Source: Prevotellaceae bacterium (GTDB taxonomy: Bacteria > Bacteroidota > Bacteroidia > Bacteroidales > UBA932). From it: 5,370 bases of DNA. The translations under genes and the position numbers were made by a program. The stretch spans positions 1 through 5,370 of the forward strand of contig JAITQP010000032.1 of NCBI GenBank assembly GCA_031288885.1, given 5' to 3'. A model generated the notes under the pieces. The model made no database searches and was not told the origin of the DNA. It saw only the letters and a program-made list of their open reading frames with translations. Shown here piece by piece: positions 1 through 5,343 of this stretch; the stretch's first letter is position 1, and each line of letters opens with the position of its first letter.

Positions 1-2
1 AT

Positions 3-194
3 AATGAATTTGAGCATGAAATGAAAACCATTTCTGTTGTTAAGCTATATGAATTAGGAAAAATATCTTCAGGGATAGCTGCCAACATTTTGGGAACATC
101 CCGTTTAGATTTTTTAAGGTTACTATCATCATACAGCGTATCCTACTTTTCGACAACTCCCGAAGAATTAGAAACCGATTTTGCTAATGCGTAA
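3..194 (+). CDS. UPF0175-family antitoxin, 5'-truncated by the window edge
   Basis: This frame is open from the window edge to TAA at 192-194 and gives 63 visible residues. The segments VKLYELGKIS, SGIAANILGTSRLDFLRLL and TPEELETDFANA match the usual UPF0175 pattern: a helix followed by a GKxSxGxAAxLxGxSRxxFLxLL helix-turn-helix-like core and a TPEELExD tail. UPF0175 proteins are small DNA-binding antitoxins of about 80-95 residues, so roughly 20-30 N-terminal residues and the promoter lie upstream of the window. The stop overlaps the start of the following PIN-domain gene by 8 nt, the usual translational coupling in toxin-antitoxin operons. The inferred role is to neutralise that toxin and autorepress the operon. 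An internal ATG at 21 exists, but homology continues before it, so it is not the start. Family assignment is from recognised sequence pattern; no search was run. Confidence 0.85.
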   Translation, partial: NEFEHEMKTISVVKLYELGKISSGIAANILGTSRLDFLRLLSSYSVSYFSTTPEELETDFANA

Positions 195-666
195 AGTAAT
201 TTCCAATACAACGCCTATTCTATCGCTTCTCAAAATAGAGAAATTAGATATTTTGAAAGATTTGTACGGTCGGATTACAATTCCACAAGCGGTTTTTGAA
301 GAAATAGAATCAGGAAAAGACAAAGGTTTTTATGTTGATTTAAGCAAAATAGGCTGGATTGAGATAAAACAAATTCAAGCGCGCGATTCCAAATTGTATT
401 TGTTTGATTTGGATGCCGGCGAAGCGGAGGTTATTATTCTTGCTCAGGAGCAAAAAGCTGATTTAGTTATTATGGATGAAGCAATGGGTAGAAGAGCTGC
501 CAAGCAGCTGGGATTAACTCTTACCGGAACAATAGGCACATTACTTCGAGCCAAAGATAAAATGCTCATTAACTCTATCGCTCCCCTATTAACCGAATTA
601 GTACAAAAAGGGTCATGGATAAGTCCAAAGCTTATTGCAAGTATTTTAGAAAAAACCGGAGAATAA
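187..666 (+). CDS. DUF3368 PIN-domain toxin (VapC-like predicted ribonuclease)
   Basis: The product is 159 aa from ATG 187; a TTG two codons earlier is possible, but the ATG overlapping the antitoxin stop is preferred. The layout fits DUF3368 PIN proteins: an N-terminal strand VISNTTPILSLLKIEKLDIL (residues 4-23), IPQAVFEEI with acidic E38/E39, a central LDAGEAEVI block (D76, E79, E81), VIMDEAMGRRAAKQLGL (D97, E98, R102/R103), then LTGTIGTLLRAK and a helical tail with SWIS. PIN proteins are Mg2+-dependent RNases that in toxin-antitoxin pairs cut tRNA, rRNA or mRNA; the target here is unknown. The first PIN acidic position is Asn7 rather than Asp, a variant I believe also occurs in this subfamily, so activity is uncertain. 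The gene is AT-rich compared with pckA and the FGE-fold gene, which suggests recent acquisition. There is no clear intrinsic terminator directly after it; the nearest hairpin is at 725-784. Confidence 0.87.
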   Translation: MRKVISNTTPILSLLKIEKLDILKDLYGRITIPQAVFEEIESGKDKGFYVDLSKIGWIEIKQIQARDSKLYLFDLDAGEAEVIILAQEQKADLVIMDEAMGRRAAKQLGLTLTGTIGTLLRAKDKMLINSIAPLLTELVQKGSWISPKLIASILEKTGE

Positions 667-724
667 ATTTACTACGCACGGCGTAATTTTGTGCACTGTA
701 AAGCGGATGTCTCACACCACAATT

Positions 725-784
725 CTGCCCCAAAAGGCAGGGTTTTTAAGTCTTTAAGCCTTAAAAATCCTGCCTTTCAGGCAG
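725..784. repeat. Long imperfect inverted repeat (hairpin)
   Basis: Left arm 725-750 and right arm 760-784 are complementary apart from a few mismatches and one bulge. The core AGGCAGG(G/A)TTTTTAAG pairs over about 15 bp, and an outer CTGCC/GGCAG pairs again. The loop is 751-759. The structure starts exactly where similarity of the minus-strand pseudogene to its relative ends. It could be a palindromic intergenic repeat of the genome, or a weak terminator for the toxin-antitoxin operon ending at 666. It lacks a proper trailing T-tract, so the repeat reading is preferred. Confidence 0.7.
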
Positions 785-985
785 AAGTCTACGGAGGTGA
801 GCGTGTACCGCCCGCCGGAGGTTAGGTTTGTACTCAACGCCGAAGTAAGCGGAGACACAAGTGAGTTCTCCTCGCCCACCACAAATACGGCCAGCGTGGG
901 CTTATCGGCGTCCAGCGCTCCGGTGGTCATCATGCTTACTGCCCCAACGAGCAGCAAAGCACACAAAGAAATCTTGTAGTTCTGT
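785..985 (-). pseudogene. 5' fragment of a gene related to the FGE-fold gene at 1721
   Basis: Read on the minus strand, this segment encodes QNYKISLCALLLVGAVSM followed by MTTGA, almost identical to the signal peptide of the protein at 1721-2905. A mature part then begins LAVFVVG and continues through SALSTNLTSGGRYTLTSVDF, alignable with LAVLVVG...YEFSQKGYELVTNDA. At DNA level 916-984 matches 1727-1795 at about 66 of 69 positions, then identity drops sharply. The ATG present in the relative is missing because about 110 nt (equivalent of 1616-1725) is absent here; the frame is open upstream only to a TTG at 1044. Downstream the frame enters the hairpin and stops at 754-756. The whole FGE domain is missing. 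It is therefore a truncated remnant, though expression of a short secreted peptide cannot be excluded. Confidence 0.75.
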
Positions 986-1119
986 TGCCCATTGATAGGT
1001 GGTTGGACGTCCTCGTAAGGACATAAAAAAAGCGTGAAACTCAACTTATTTCCCGTTTTCAGTGGTATCTAGCATAACCAAACTTGCTAGGAATAAGCCA
1101 AGTTCACGCGTAAACGTGA
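986..1119 (-). repeat. Leader repeat, minus-strand copy
   Basis: The reverse complement of this segment aligns with 1483-1615 at about 86% identity by hand count (roughly 115 of 133 positions, one 1-nt gap). Shared landmarks are TCACG...CGCGTGAACTT at the outer end, CTTATTCC, ACGGGAAA, AGTTGAGTTTCACGC, a TTTTTTTATGTCC block, and GGGCA at the inner end. It lies directly upstream of the pseudogene, just as the other copy lies upstream of the intact gene, so leader and gene start were duplicated or moved as one unit. Confidence 0.85.
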
Positions 1120-1293
1120 TTTTTTTCAAAAAGTGGCGCGAGACGTGCTTCACCGTACTCGCCATGCCGCCTGCCGTCATTCCGAGCGGAGCAAGATACG
1201 AGCGCGTGAAGCGGAGAAGCGGGGCGCAACGAAGTTCGGCACAGCCAACCCAGCGAAGCATACAAGCAAAGGGTATAAGTTTTATGGAAAAGT
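1120..1293. other. Non-coding spacer with a degenerate genomic repeat
   Basis: No credible gene is seen. The GC-rich part at about 1165-1260 contains GTCATTCCGAGCGGAGC and GCGCAACGAAG-like text typical of dispersed intergenic repeats in Bacteroidota. Its conceptual translation (SYLAPLGMTAGG on the minus strand) is a familiar artefact of such repeats rather than a protein. The string GAGCGGAGCAAG recurs near 2990-3000, in another intergenic stretch. Confidence 0.45.
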
Positions 1294-1325
1294 TATGGTA
1301 TTAACGAAAAATATTTTTACCTTTG
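1294..1325 (+). promoter_or_regulatory. Candidate Bacteroidota-type promoter
   Basis: TACCTTTG at 1318-1325 is a perfect match to the TAnnTTTG -7 consensus of the Bacteroidota housekeeping sigma factor. About 20 nt upstream, TATG at 1294-1297 is only a weak -33 (consensus TTTG/TTG). Transcription would start near 1330-1333 and run toward the gene at 1721, giving a leader of about 390 nt containing the structured repeats at 1427-1615. It may instead drive a small RNA. No better promoter is visible nearer to 1721. Confidence 0.45.
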
Positions 1326-1426
1326 CAGCTGAACACATAAAAAAATTTGTGCCTATGACATATACAGCGCAGTAACGCGCGCATACTTTTAAGACATATT
1401 TTAGAAGCATTGAGCTTTTATTCTTT

Positions 1427-1547
1427 GTTATCCGAAAATATAGCGATTTATGGATAATTCAACGAAGAATAAGTTGCAGTGTTCACGCTCACGCGTGAAC
1501 TTGACTTATTCCTGTTGAATTTGGTTACGCTATATACCACGGATAAC
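1427..1547. repeat. Large imperfect inverted repeat containing a third leader-repeat copy
   Basis: Paired blocks, outside to inside, are GTTATCCG (1427-1434) with CGGATAAC (1540-1547), ATATAGCG with CGCTATAT, GAATAAGT (1467-1474) with ACTTATTC (1504-1511), and a perfect 8-bp pair GTTCACGC (1481-1488) with GCGTGAAC (1493-1500) around a TCAC loop. The left half is therefore a degenerate, opposite-facing copy of the start of the leader repeat at 1483-1615. In RNA this could fold into a long hairpin within the leader of the FGE-fold gene. Confidence 0.7.
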
Positions 1548-1615
1548 GGGAAACAAGTTGAGTTTCACGCTTTTTTTATGTCCCTACGTGGACGCCCAAC
1601 CACTATCAACGGGCA
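1483..1615 (+). repeat. Leader repeat, plus-strand copy upstream of the FGE-fold gene
   Basis: This is the direct counterpart of 986-1119. It starts within the 1481-1500 palindrome and ends at GGGCA, after which 110 nt (1616-1725, including the gene's ATG) has no match in the other copy. Homology resumes at 1726 and runs to 1795 across the signal-peptide codons. A frame from GTG 1479 to TAA 1701-1703 (74 aa, with an internal ATG at 1578) runs through it without a stop. Three substitutions between copies in the MSLRGRPTT stretch are all synonymous, so a short translated leader is possible but unproven. Confidence 0.85.
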
Positions 1616-1720
1616 GAGGAGCAGAAACCTCTCAAAACAACGGGTGGATTACTTCCCACGAAAAGCCTTTAGAGTAGAGGGAACAACAAATTCAAATCAT
1701 TAACTAAAAACAGTAAAAAC

Positions 1721-2905
1721 ATGAAACAGTATTACAAGATTTCTTTGTATGCTTTGCTGCTCGTTGGGGCAGTAAGCATGATGACCACCGGAGCGCAAGC
1801 CGCAAAGTTGGCGGTATTGGTGGTAGGCTTGGAAACTGACGCGGCGAGCGATGCGTTTGCGACAGGTATAAGGTACGAATTCTCCCAAAAAGGGTACGAG
1901 TTGGTAACCAACGACGCCGTGAAGGCAAAGCTAACCGAGCTGCGCAACCTGCACAAGCAAAACAAGACGGTGGACACCGTTGGTCTTGCGGCGTGGGGTA
2001 AGGAGAAGGGGCTAGACTTTGTGCAGCTGGTGGTGGAGAGCGATTGTAGCATTACTATAGGGAACTCAACCGTTAGCGGTAGGGAGCAGCTTGCGCAGGT
2101 GGTAAACTGCAGCACAGCTAAGTACACAGGTCGCCCTACTTACCGCATGCGGTTTGTGCCCAACTCCAGCGCCAATCCCAACCTGGGGACGGAGTTTGAG
2201 GAGATGGTGTTTGTGGCAGGGGGCGTATTTGAGATGGGGTGCAAGGAGGGCAGAGATGATAAAACTATATCGTGCCGCTCTTTTGAGCTGCCGGTTCACT
2301 GGGTAAGGGTGAACAGCTTTTACATAGGGAAATACCAAGTGACGGAGGCGTTGTGGGATAAGGTAATGAACGGCGGCAGCTCATCAAGTAAGTATCCAAA
2401 AATTAACATAAATTGGGGTAATATAACGGGTTCAGGTGGGTTTTTAGAGATGCTGAACGCGCAGACGGGGAGGAACTATCGTTTGCCGACGGAGGCGGAG
2501 TGGGAGTACGCGGCGCGCGGGTGCAGTAGTGGTAATTGCGAGAGTTTCGAGTATAGCGGGAGCGATACCATTGGGAATGTGGCGTGGCACACCGGCAACT
2601 GCTCCATCTACCAACCGGTAGGAAACAAACTCCCCAACGCGCTGGGCATTTATGACATGAGCGGCAATATTTATGATTGGTGCAGCGACTGGTGGAGCGC
2701 TTCTTATTATCCCTCCGGTACTACAAAGACCTCACCTCAAGTAAACCCCACAGGGCCTACCAGCGGCTCTGACCACGTTATTCGCGGCGGTACCTGGTAC
2801 GACTACGCGTCGTCGGGCGCCTGTCGCGTAGCCAATCGCCACTACGCCTCGCTTAGCTACAGCGGCAACCTCGTAGGCTTCCGCCTTGTGTTACCGTTGC
2901 CGTAA
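1721..2905 (+). CDS. Secreted two-domain protein with C-terminal FGE-sulfatase (C-type-lectin-like) fold
   Basis: The product is 394 aa. Residues 1-27 form a Sec signal peptide (KQYYK, hydrophobic YALLLVGAVSMM, likely cleavage after AQA). Residues 28-150 are an alpha/beta domain I do not recognise; LAVLVVG...GYELV loosely recalls TolB/CsgG-like N-terminal folds. Residues 160-394 are an FGE-sulfatase domain: MVFVAGGVFEMG (162-173), FYIGKYQVTEALWDKVM (200-216), YRLPTEAEWEYAARG (253-267), ALGIYDMSGNIYDW (307-320), IRGGTW (354-359), GFRLV (386-390). The two catalytic Cys of true FGE are not at the expected place after RGGTW (only Cys368 follows), so a binding or structural role outside the cytoplasm is more likely than sulfatase activation. 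Nine mature-part Cys, several closely spaced (174/185, 268/273), suggest disulfides. ATG 1721 follows an A-rich leader, as usual in Bacteroidota. The C-terminal ~30 residues resemble a DGR variable region. Confidence 0.88.
   Translation: MKQYYKISLYALLLVGAVSMMTTGAQAAKLAVLVVGLETDAASDAFATGIRYEFSQKGYELVTNDAVKAKLTELRNLHKQNKTVDTVGLAAWGKEKGLDFVQLVVESDCSITIGNSTVSGREQLAQVVNCSTAKYTGRPTYRMRFVPNSSANPNLGTEFEEMVFVAGGVFEMGCKEGRDDKTISCRSFELPVHWVRVNSFYIGKYQVTEALWDKVMNGGSSSSKYPKININWGNITGSGGFLEMLNAQTGRNYRLPTEAEWEYAARGCSSGNCESFEYSGSDTIGNVAWHTGNCSIYQPVGNKLPNALGIYDMSGNIYDWCSDWWSASYYPSGTTKTSPQVNPTGPTSGSDHVIRGGTWYDYASSGACRVANRHYASLSYSGNLVGFRLVLPLP
2783..2890 (+). other. Candidate DGR-type variable region at the 3' end of the FGE-fold gene
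   Basis: Residues 355-390 follow the layout of known FGE-fold DGR targets: RGGTW, a variable block, CRVANR, a variable block, VGFRLV, then the C-terminus. Codons at expected variable positions are nearly all NNC: TAC GAC TAC (360-362), GGC GCC (366-367), CAC TAC GCC (374-376), then AGC TAC AGC GGC AAC CTC (379-384); only codon 378 is CTT. That is what adenine-specific mutagenesis of AAC codons in a template repeat produces. The framework codons contain few adenines. No template repeat or reverse transcriptase is in the window; a static paralogue family could look similar. Confidence 0.4.
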
Positions 2906-3186
2906 CCCCGCTAGTTTTAGTTTGGCTTTAGTTTATCCTGTTGCCGTTCCGTCTTTCCTGTAACCCAGCTCGCTTTGTCGGTCTGCGGAGCGGAGCAAGT
3001 TCCGTCAGTGAAACATCCCTAAAGGGATGCAGAAGAGATCATGGCACAATACAATGTAGGGGTAGGGATCTAATTTTTACGGCTCCTTTGGGCCAAAATG
3101 ATGCAAAAAAGCATAGGTATAAATATTTTTTATGTATTTTATTGATAATCAAAATATTATAACAACGCTAAGGGACGAATAATTAA
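2906..3186. other. Intergenic region with a small palindrome; no gene seen
   Basis: No ORF here resembles a protein. CATCCCT (3015-3021) and AGGGATG (3024-3030) form a perfect 7-bp inverted repeat with a 2-nt spacer. GTAGGGGTAGGGATC follows at about 3057-3071. These look like degenerate dispersed intergenic repeats. There is no convincing terminator immediately after the FGE-fold gene; transcription may run on to the terminator at 3187. Confidence 0.5.
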
Positions 3187-3224
3187 AAAAAACCGCCTCA
3201 TAGCTACCTATGAAGCGGTTTTTT
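3187..3224. terminator. Bidirectional intrinsic terminator between convergent genes
   Basis: Arms 3187-3203 and 3208-3224 pair over 17 positions with one mismatch around a CTAC loop. The stem core is ACCGC-TCATAG / CTATGA-GCGGT. It is flanked by an A-run on the left and a T-run on the right, so each strand has stem plus U-tract. It sits 84 nt beyond the pckA stop on the minus strand and about 280 nt after the FGE-fold gene on the plus strand, and can serve both. Confidence 0.9.
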
Positions 3225-3276
3225 CTTTGCTATCACAAATCAGATTTTGGCGTGCACCTTAGCTTCTGCGTCAGCC

Positions 3277-3311
3277 AATTCCTAATTCGTAATTCTTAAT
3301 TCCTAATTCTA
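3277..3311. repeat. Heptanucleotide tandem repeat abutting the pckA stop
   Basis: Five consecutive 7-nt units are visible: AATTCCT, AATTCGT, AATTCTT, AATTCCT, AATTCTA. The last unit contains the complement of the pckA TAG stop (3309-3311). Short AATTC-rich tandem runs of this kind are common in intergenic DNA of Bacteroidota. Confidence 0.85.
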
Positions 3312-4901
3312 CAGCTGCGGCCCTGCGGGAATGAGCGCCTTGCCGGCTTCGGTGTCGGTGTACTGCTCAAAGTTTTTGATGTACTTTGCCGCCAGCTGCC
3401 TTGCCTTAGCCTCCCACTCGTCCTTGCTTGCGTAGGTGTCGCGGGGGTCAAGAATGCCCTCCGACACGTTGTTGAGCTTTTTGGGGGCAACGAGGTTGAG
3501 CACGGGGATTTTCACCGTTTCGGCCTTCTCAATTGAGCCGTCGATGATGGCGTCGATAATGGCGCGGGTGTCCTTGATGGAGATGCGCTTGCCGGTGCCG
3601 TTCCAGCCCGTGTTCACGAGGTAGGCCTTGGCGTTGTGCTGCTGCATTTTTCCCACCAGCGTTTTGGCGTACATGGTGGGGTGGAGGGTCAGAAATGCCT
3701 CGCCAAATGCGGGCGAGAACGACATTTGCGGCTCGGTGATGCCGCGCTCCGTGCCCGCCAGCTTTGAGGTGTAGCCGCACAGGAAGTGGTACTGCGCCGA
3801 TTTTTCGTCCAAAATCGACACCGGCGGCAGCACGCCAAAGGCGTCGGCGCTCAGGTAGATGATTTTGCTGGCGTGACCGGCCTTGGAGGGCAGCACAATC
3901 TTGTTGATGTGGTAAACGGGGTACGACACGCGCGTGTTTTCGGTGATGGAACCGTCGGCGTAGTTGGGCGTGCCGTCGGGCAGCACGGTTACGTTTTCGA
4001 GAAGGGCGTCGCGCTTAATGGCGCGCCAGATGTCCGGCTCGTTCTCCTTGCTCAGGTTGATAACCTTGGCGTAGCAGCCGCCCTCATAGTTGAATACGCC
4101 GTTGTTGTCCCATCCGTGCTCGTCGTCGCCAATGAGGTAGCGCTTGGGGTCGGCGGAGAGGGTGGTTTTGCCCGTGCCCGACAGCCCAAAGAAGATGGCC
4201 ACGTCGCCATCCTTGCCCACGTTGGCGGAGCAGTGCATGGACGCCATGCCCTTGAGGGGGAGGTAGTAGTTCATCATGGAGAACATGCCCTTTTTCATTT
4301 CGCCGCCGTACCACGTGCCGCCAATGATTTGCACCTTTTCGGTGAGGTTGAACATCACGAACACCTCCGAGTTGAGCCCCTGCTCTTTCCACTTGGGGTT
4401 GGTCGTTTTGGAGGCGTTGAACACCACAAAGTCCGGCTCGCCGTAGCCGGCCAGCTCGTAGTGCGAGGGGCGGATGAACATGTTGGTCACAAAGTGCGCC
4501 TGCCACGCCACCTCCATGATGAAGCGCACCTTCATGCGCGTATCCTCGTTGGTGCCGCAGTAGGTGTCCACCACGTAGAGCTTTTTGGCCGTGTTGAGCT
4601 GCTTTAGCGACAGCTCCTTGCAGCTTTTCCACACCTCCGGCGAAACGGGCTTGTTGATTTTGCCGTCCCACCAAATGGTATTCTTTGTAACGTTGTCCTC
4701 TACAATGTAGCGGTCTTTGGGCGAGCGGCCGGTGAAAATGCCGGTGTTAACGGCCACCGCGCCGGTGTTGGTCAGCGCGCCTTTTTCGTAGCCCTGATTT
4801 TTGTCGTCCGTTTCAGCCTGAAACAGCTCCTCGTAGGAGGGGTTGCGTACGATTTCGATGTCTCCCGAAATGCCGTACTTAGTTAAATCTAATGTTGCCA
4901 T
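3309..4901 (-). CDS. pckA: Phosphoenolpyruvate carboxykinase (ATP)
   Basis: The product is 530 aa, full length for the ATP-dependent family (about 530-540). It catalyses oxaloacetate + ATP to PEP + CO2 + ADP in the cytoplasm, the first committed step of gluconeogenesis; in many fermenting Bacteroidota it runs in reverse to fix CO2 toward succinate. Visible motifs are GRSPKD with R59, [15 protein letters not shown] with K203/K204, MHCSANVG with H223, the P-loop GLSGTGKTT (239-247, K245), the kinase-2 metal site LIGDDEHGW (D259/D260) and TRVSYP with R324. With an offset of 9 these match the E. coli active-site residues (K254, D269, R333, H232). All key residues are present, so the enzyme should be active. 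ATG 4901 follows an A-rich leader without Shine-Dalgarno. The gene is monocistronic, ending at the terminator at 3187-3224. Its high third-position GC creates long antisense open frames. Confidence 0.98.
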   Translation of the reverse strand: MATLDLTKYGISGDIEIVRNPSYEELFQAETDDKNQGYEKGALTNTGAVAVNTGIFTGRSPKDRYIVEDNVTKNTIWWDGKINKPVSPEVWKSCKELSLKQLNTAKKLYVVDTYCGTNEDTRMKVRFIMEVAWQAHFVTNMFIRPSHYELAGYGEPDFVVFNASKTTNPKWKEQGLNSEVFVMFNLTEKVQIIGGTWYGGEMKKGMFSMMNYYLPLKGMASMHCSANVGKDGDVAIFFGLSGTGKTTLSADPKRYLIGDDEHGWDNNGVFNYEGGCYAKVINLSKENEPDIWRAIKRDALLENVTVLPDGTPNYADGSITENTRVSYPVYHINKIVLPSKAGHASKIIYLSADAFGVLPPVSILDEKSAQYHFLCGYTSKLAGTERGITEPQMSFSPAFGEAFLTLHPTMYAKTLVGKMQQHNAKAYLVNTGWNGTGKRISIKDTRAIIDAIIDGSIEKAETVKIPVLNLVAPKKLNNVSEGILDPRDTYASKDEWEAKARQLAAKYIKNFEQYTDTEAGKALIPAGPQL

Positions 4902-4956
4902 CTTTTTGCTTGTTTTTGTGGTTTAATGAAATGCTTATTTCCCTTTAAAAATCCTG

Positions 4957-4964
4957 CGAAGTTA
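4957..4964 (-). promoter_or_regulatory. Possible pckA -7 element
   Basis: On the minus strand this reads TAACTTCG, one mismatch from TAnnTTTG. It lies 55 nt upstream of the ATG, giving a leader of about 48 nt. No clear TTG/TTTG -33 box is found at the expected spacing, so the call is weak. Confidence 0.35.
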
Positions 4965-4987
4965 GCAAGAAAAATCAGAAAAATGAC

Positions 4988-5030
4988 GATAAGCACGGAT
5001 AAGCATCCGTTAAATATTAAAAACTAACGG
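4988..5030. promoter_or_regulatory. Direct repeat and inverted repeat in the pckA / toxin-antitoxin divergent region
   Basis: GATAAGCA occurs exactly twice, at 4988-4995 and 4998-5005, with a 10-bp period that places both on the same helix face. Immediately after, CCGTTA (5007-5012) and TAACGG (5025-5030) form a 6-bp inverted repeat. The sites lie just upstream of the presumed pckA promoter, where an activator could bind. No known regulator motif is recognised. Confidence 0.3.
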
Positions 5031-5080
5031 TTAGCTGGGTGGCGGTTGGCGTTCCCATCTCCCCCGCCGCAAAGAATACG

Positions 5081-5111
5081 CTTGCGTTTTGGTAAAAAAA
5101 GCGTACATTTG
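5081..5111 (+). promoter_or_regulatory. Bacteroidota-type promoter of the second toxin-antitoxin operon
   Basis: CTTG at 5081-5084, a 19-nt spacer, and a perfect TACATTTG -7 element at 5104-5111 fit the TTTG-N19-TAnnTTTG consensus closely. Transcription would start near 5116-5118, only about 10-12 nt before ATG 5128. A 10-bp palindrome TTTGCGCAAA (5108-5117) overlaps the -7 box and start site, and ACATTT/AAATGT (5105-5110, 5121-5126) flank it; both are candidate operator elements for autorepression. Confidence 0.7.
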
Positions 5112-5127
5112 CGCAAAACAAAATGTT

Positions 5128-5343
5128 ATGGCACAGGTGCAAAATAGCATGACAAATCTGCAATCCGAGCTCGTTAAGATGTTCCGCTATGAGCTAAGCG
5201 CCAACGAGCTGATGGAGATAAAAAACCTGCTGGCGAGCTACTTTCAAACCAAAATCGACCGCAGCGTAGATACGCTGTGGGCTGATAACGGCTGGACGAA
5301 CGATACGATGCTGCAAATTCTCAACGAGCACCCTACGCGATGA
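5128..5343 (+). CDS. Small predicted antitoxin upstream of a PIN-domain toxin
   Basis: The product is 71 aa from ATG 5128. A TTG at 5089 and an in-frame run before it are rejected because they lie within the promoter; ATG 5123 is out of frame. It consists of an amphipathic helix LQSELVKMFRYELSANELMEIKNLLASYF (residues 11-39) and a tail with DTLWADNGWTNDTMLQILNEHPTR. The MF...L...EL.EIK.LL..YF and W...GWTN..M...L..H.R pattern is one I recognise from short Bacteroidota proteins encoded directly before PIN toxins. There is no visible helix-turn-helix or ribbon-helix-helix. It overlaps the next gene by ATGA (5340-5343), indicating translational coupling. Its inferred job is to bind and inhibit that toxin and perhaps repress the promoter at 5081-5111. 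It is unrelated in sequence to the UPF0175 antitoxin at the left end. Confidence 0.75.
   Translation: MAQVQNSMTNLQSELVKMFRYELSANELMEIKNLLASYFQTKIDRSVDTLWADNGWTNDTMLQILNEHPTR

Noticed and set aside
797..979. 60-aa plus-strand frame
   Set aside because: It is antisense to the paralogue fragment, whose minus-strand frame is supported by similarity to the intact gene.
1046..1261. 71-aa minus-strand frame containing SYLAPLGMTAGG
   Set aside because: The N-terminal half is translated dispersed repeat DNA, a known annotation artefact. Only its C-terminal part overlaps the leader repeat, discussed separately.
667..1720. CRISPR array or insertion sequence as explanation for the repeats
   Set aside because: The repeats are few, inverted and irregularly spaced without uniform spacers, and no transposase or cas gene is present.
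1732..2127. 131-aa minus-strand frame opposite the FGE-fold gene
   Set aside because: Antisense shadow; the plus frame has a signal peptide and clear domain motifs.
1721..2905. Assignment as an active formylglycine-generating enzyme
   Set aside because: The fold matches, but the catalytic cysteine pair expected shortly after the RGGxW-like motif is not present; only Cys368 is nearby.
2941..3162. 73-aa plus-strand frame after the FGE-fold gene
   Set aside because: It lacks a plausible start and domain pattern and runs through palindromic repeat DNA and an AT-rich tail.
3786..4607. 273-aa open frame on the plus strand, antisense to pckA
   Set aside because: Its translation is rich in V, H, G and A and resembles no protein. 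It is a by-product of the GC-rich third positions of pckA, whose own frame has every catalytic motif.
4084..4674. 196-aa minus-strand frame inside pckA
   Set aside because: Out-of-frame shadow of pckA with a low-complexity R/G/H/Q composition.
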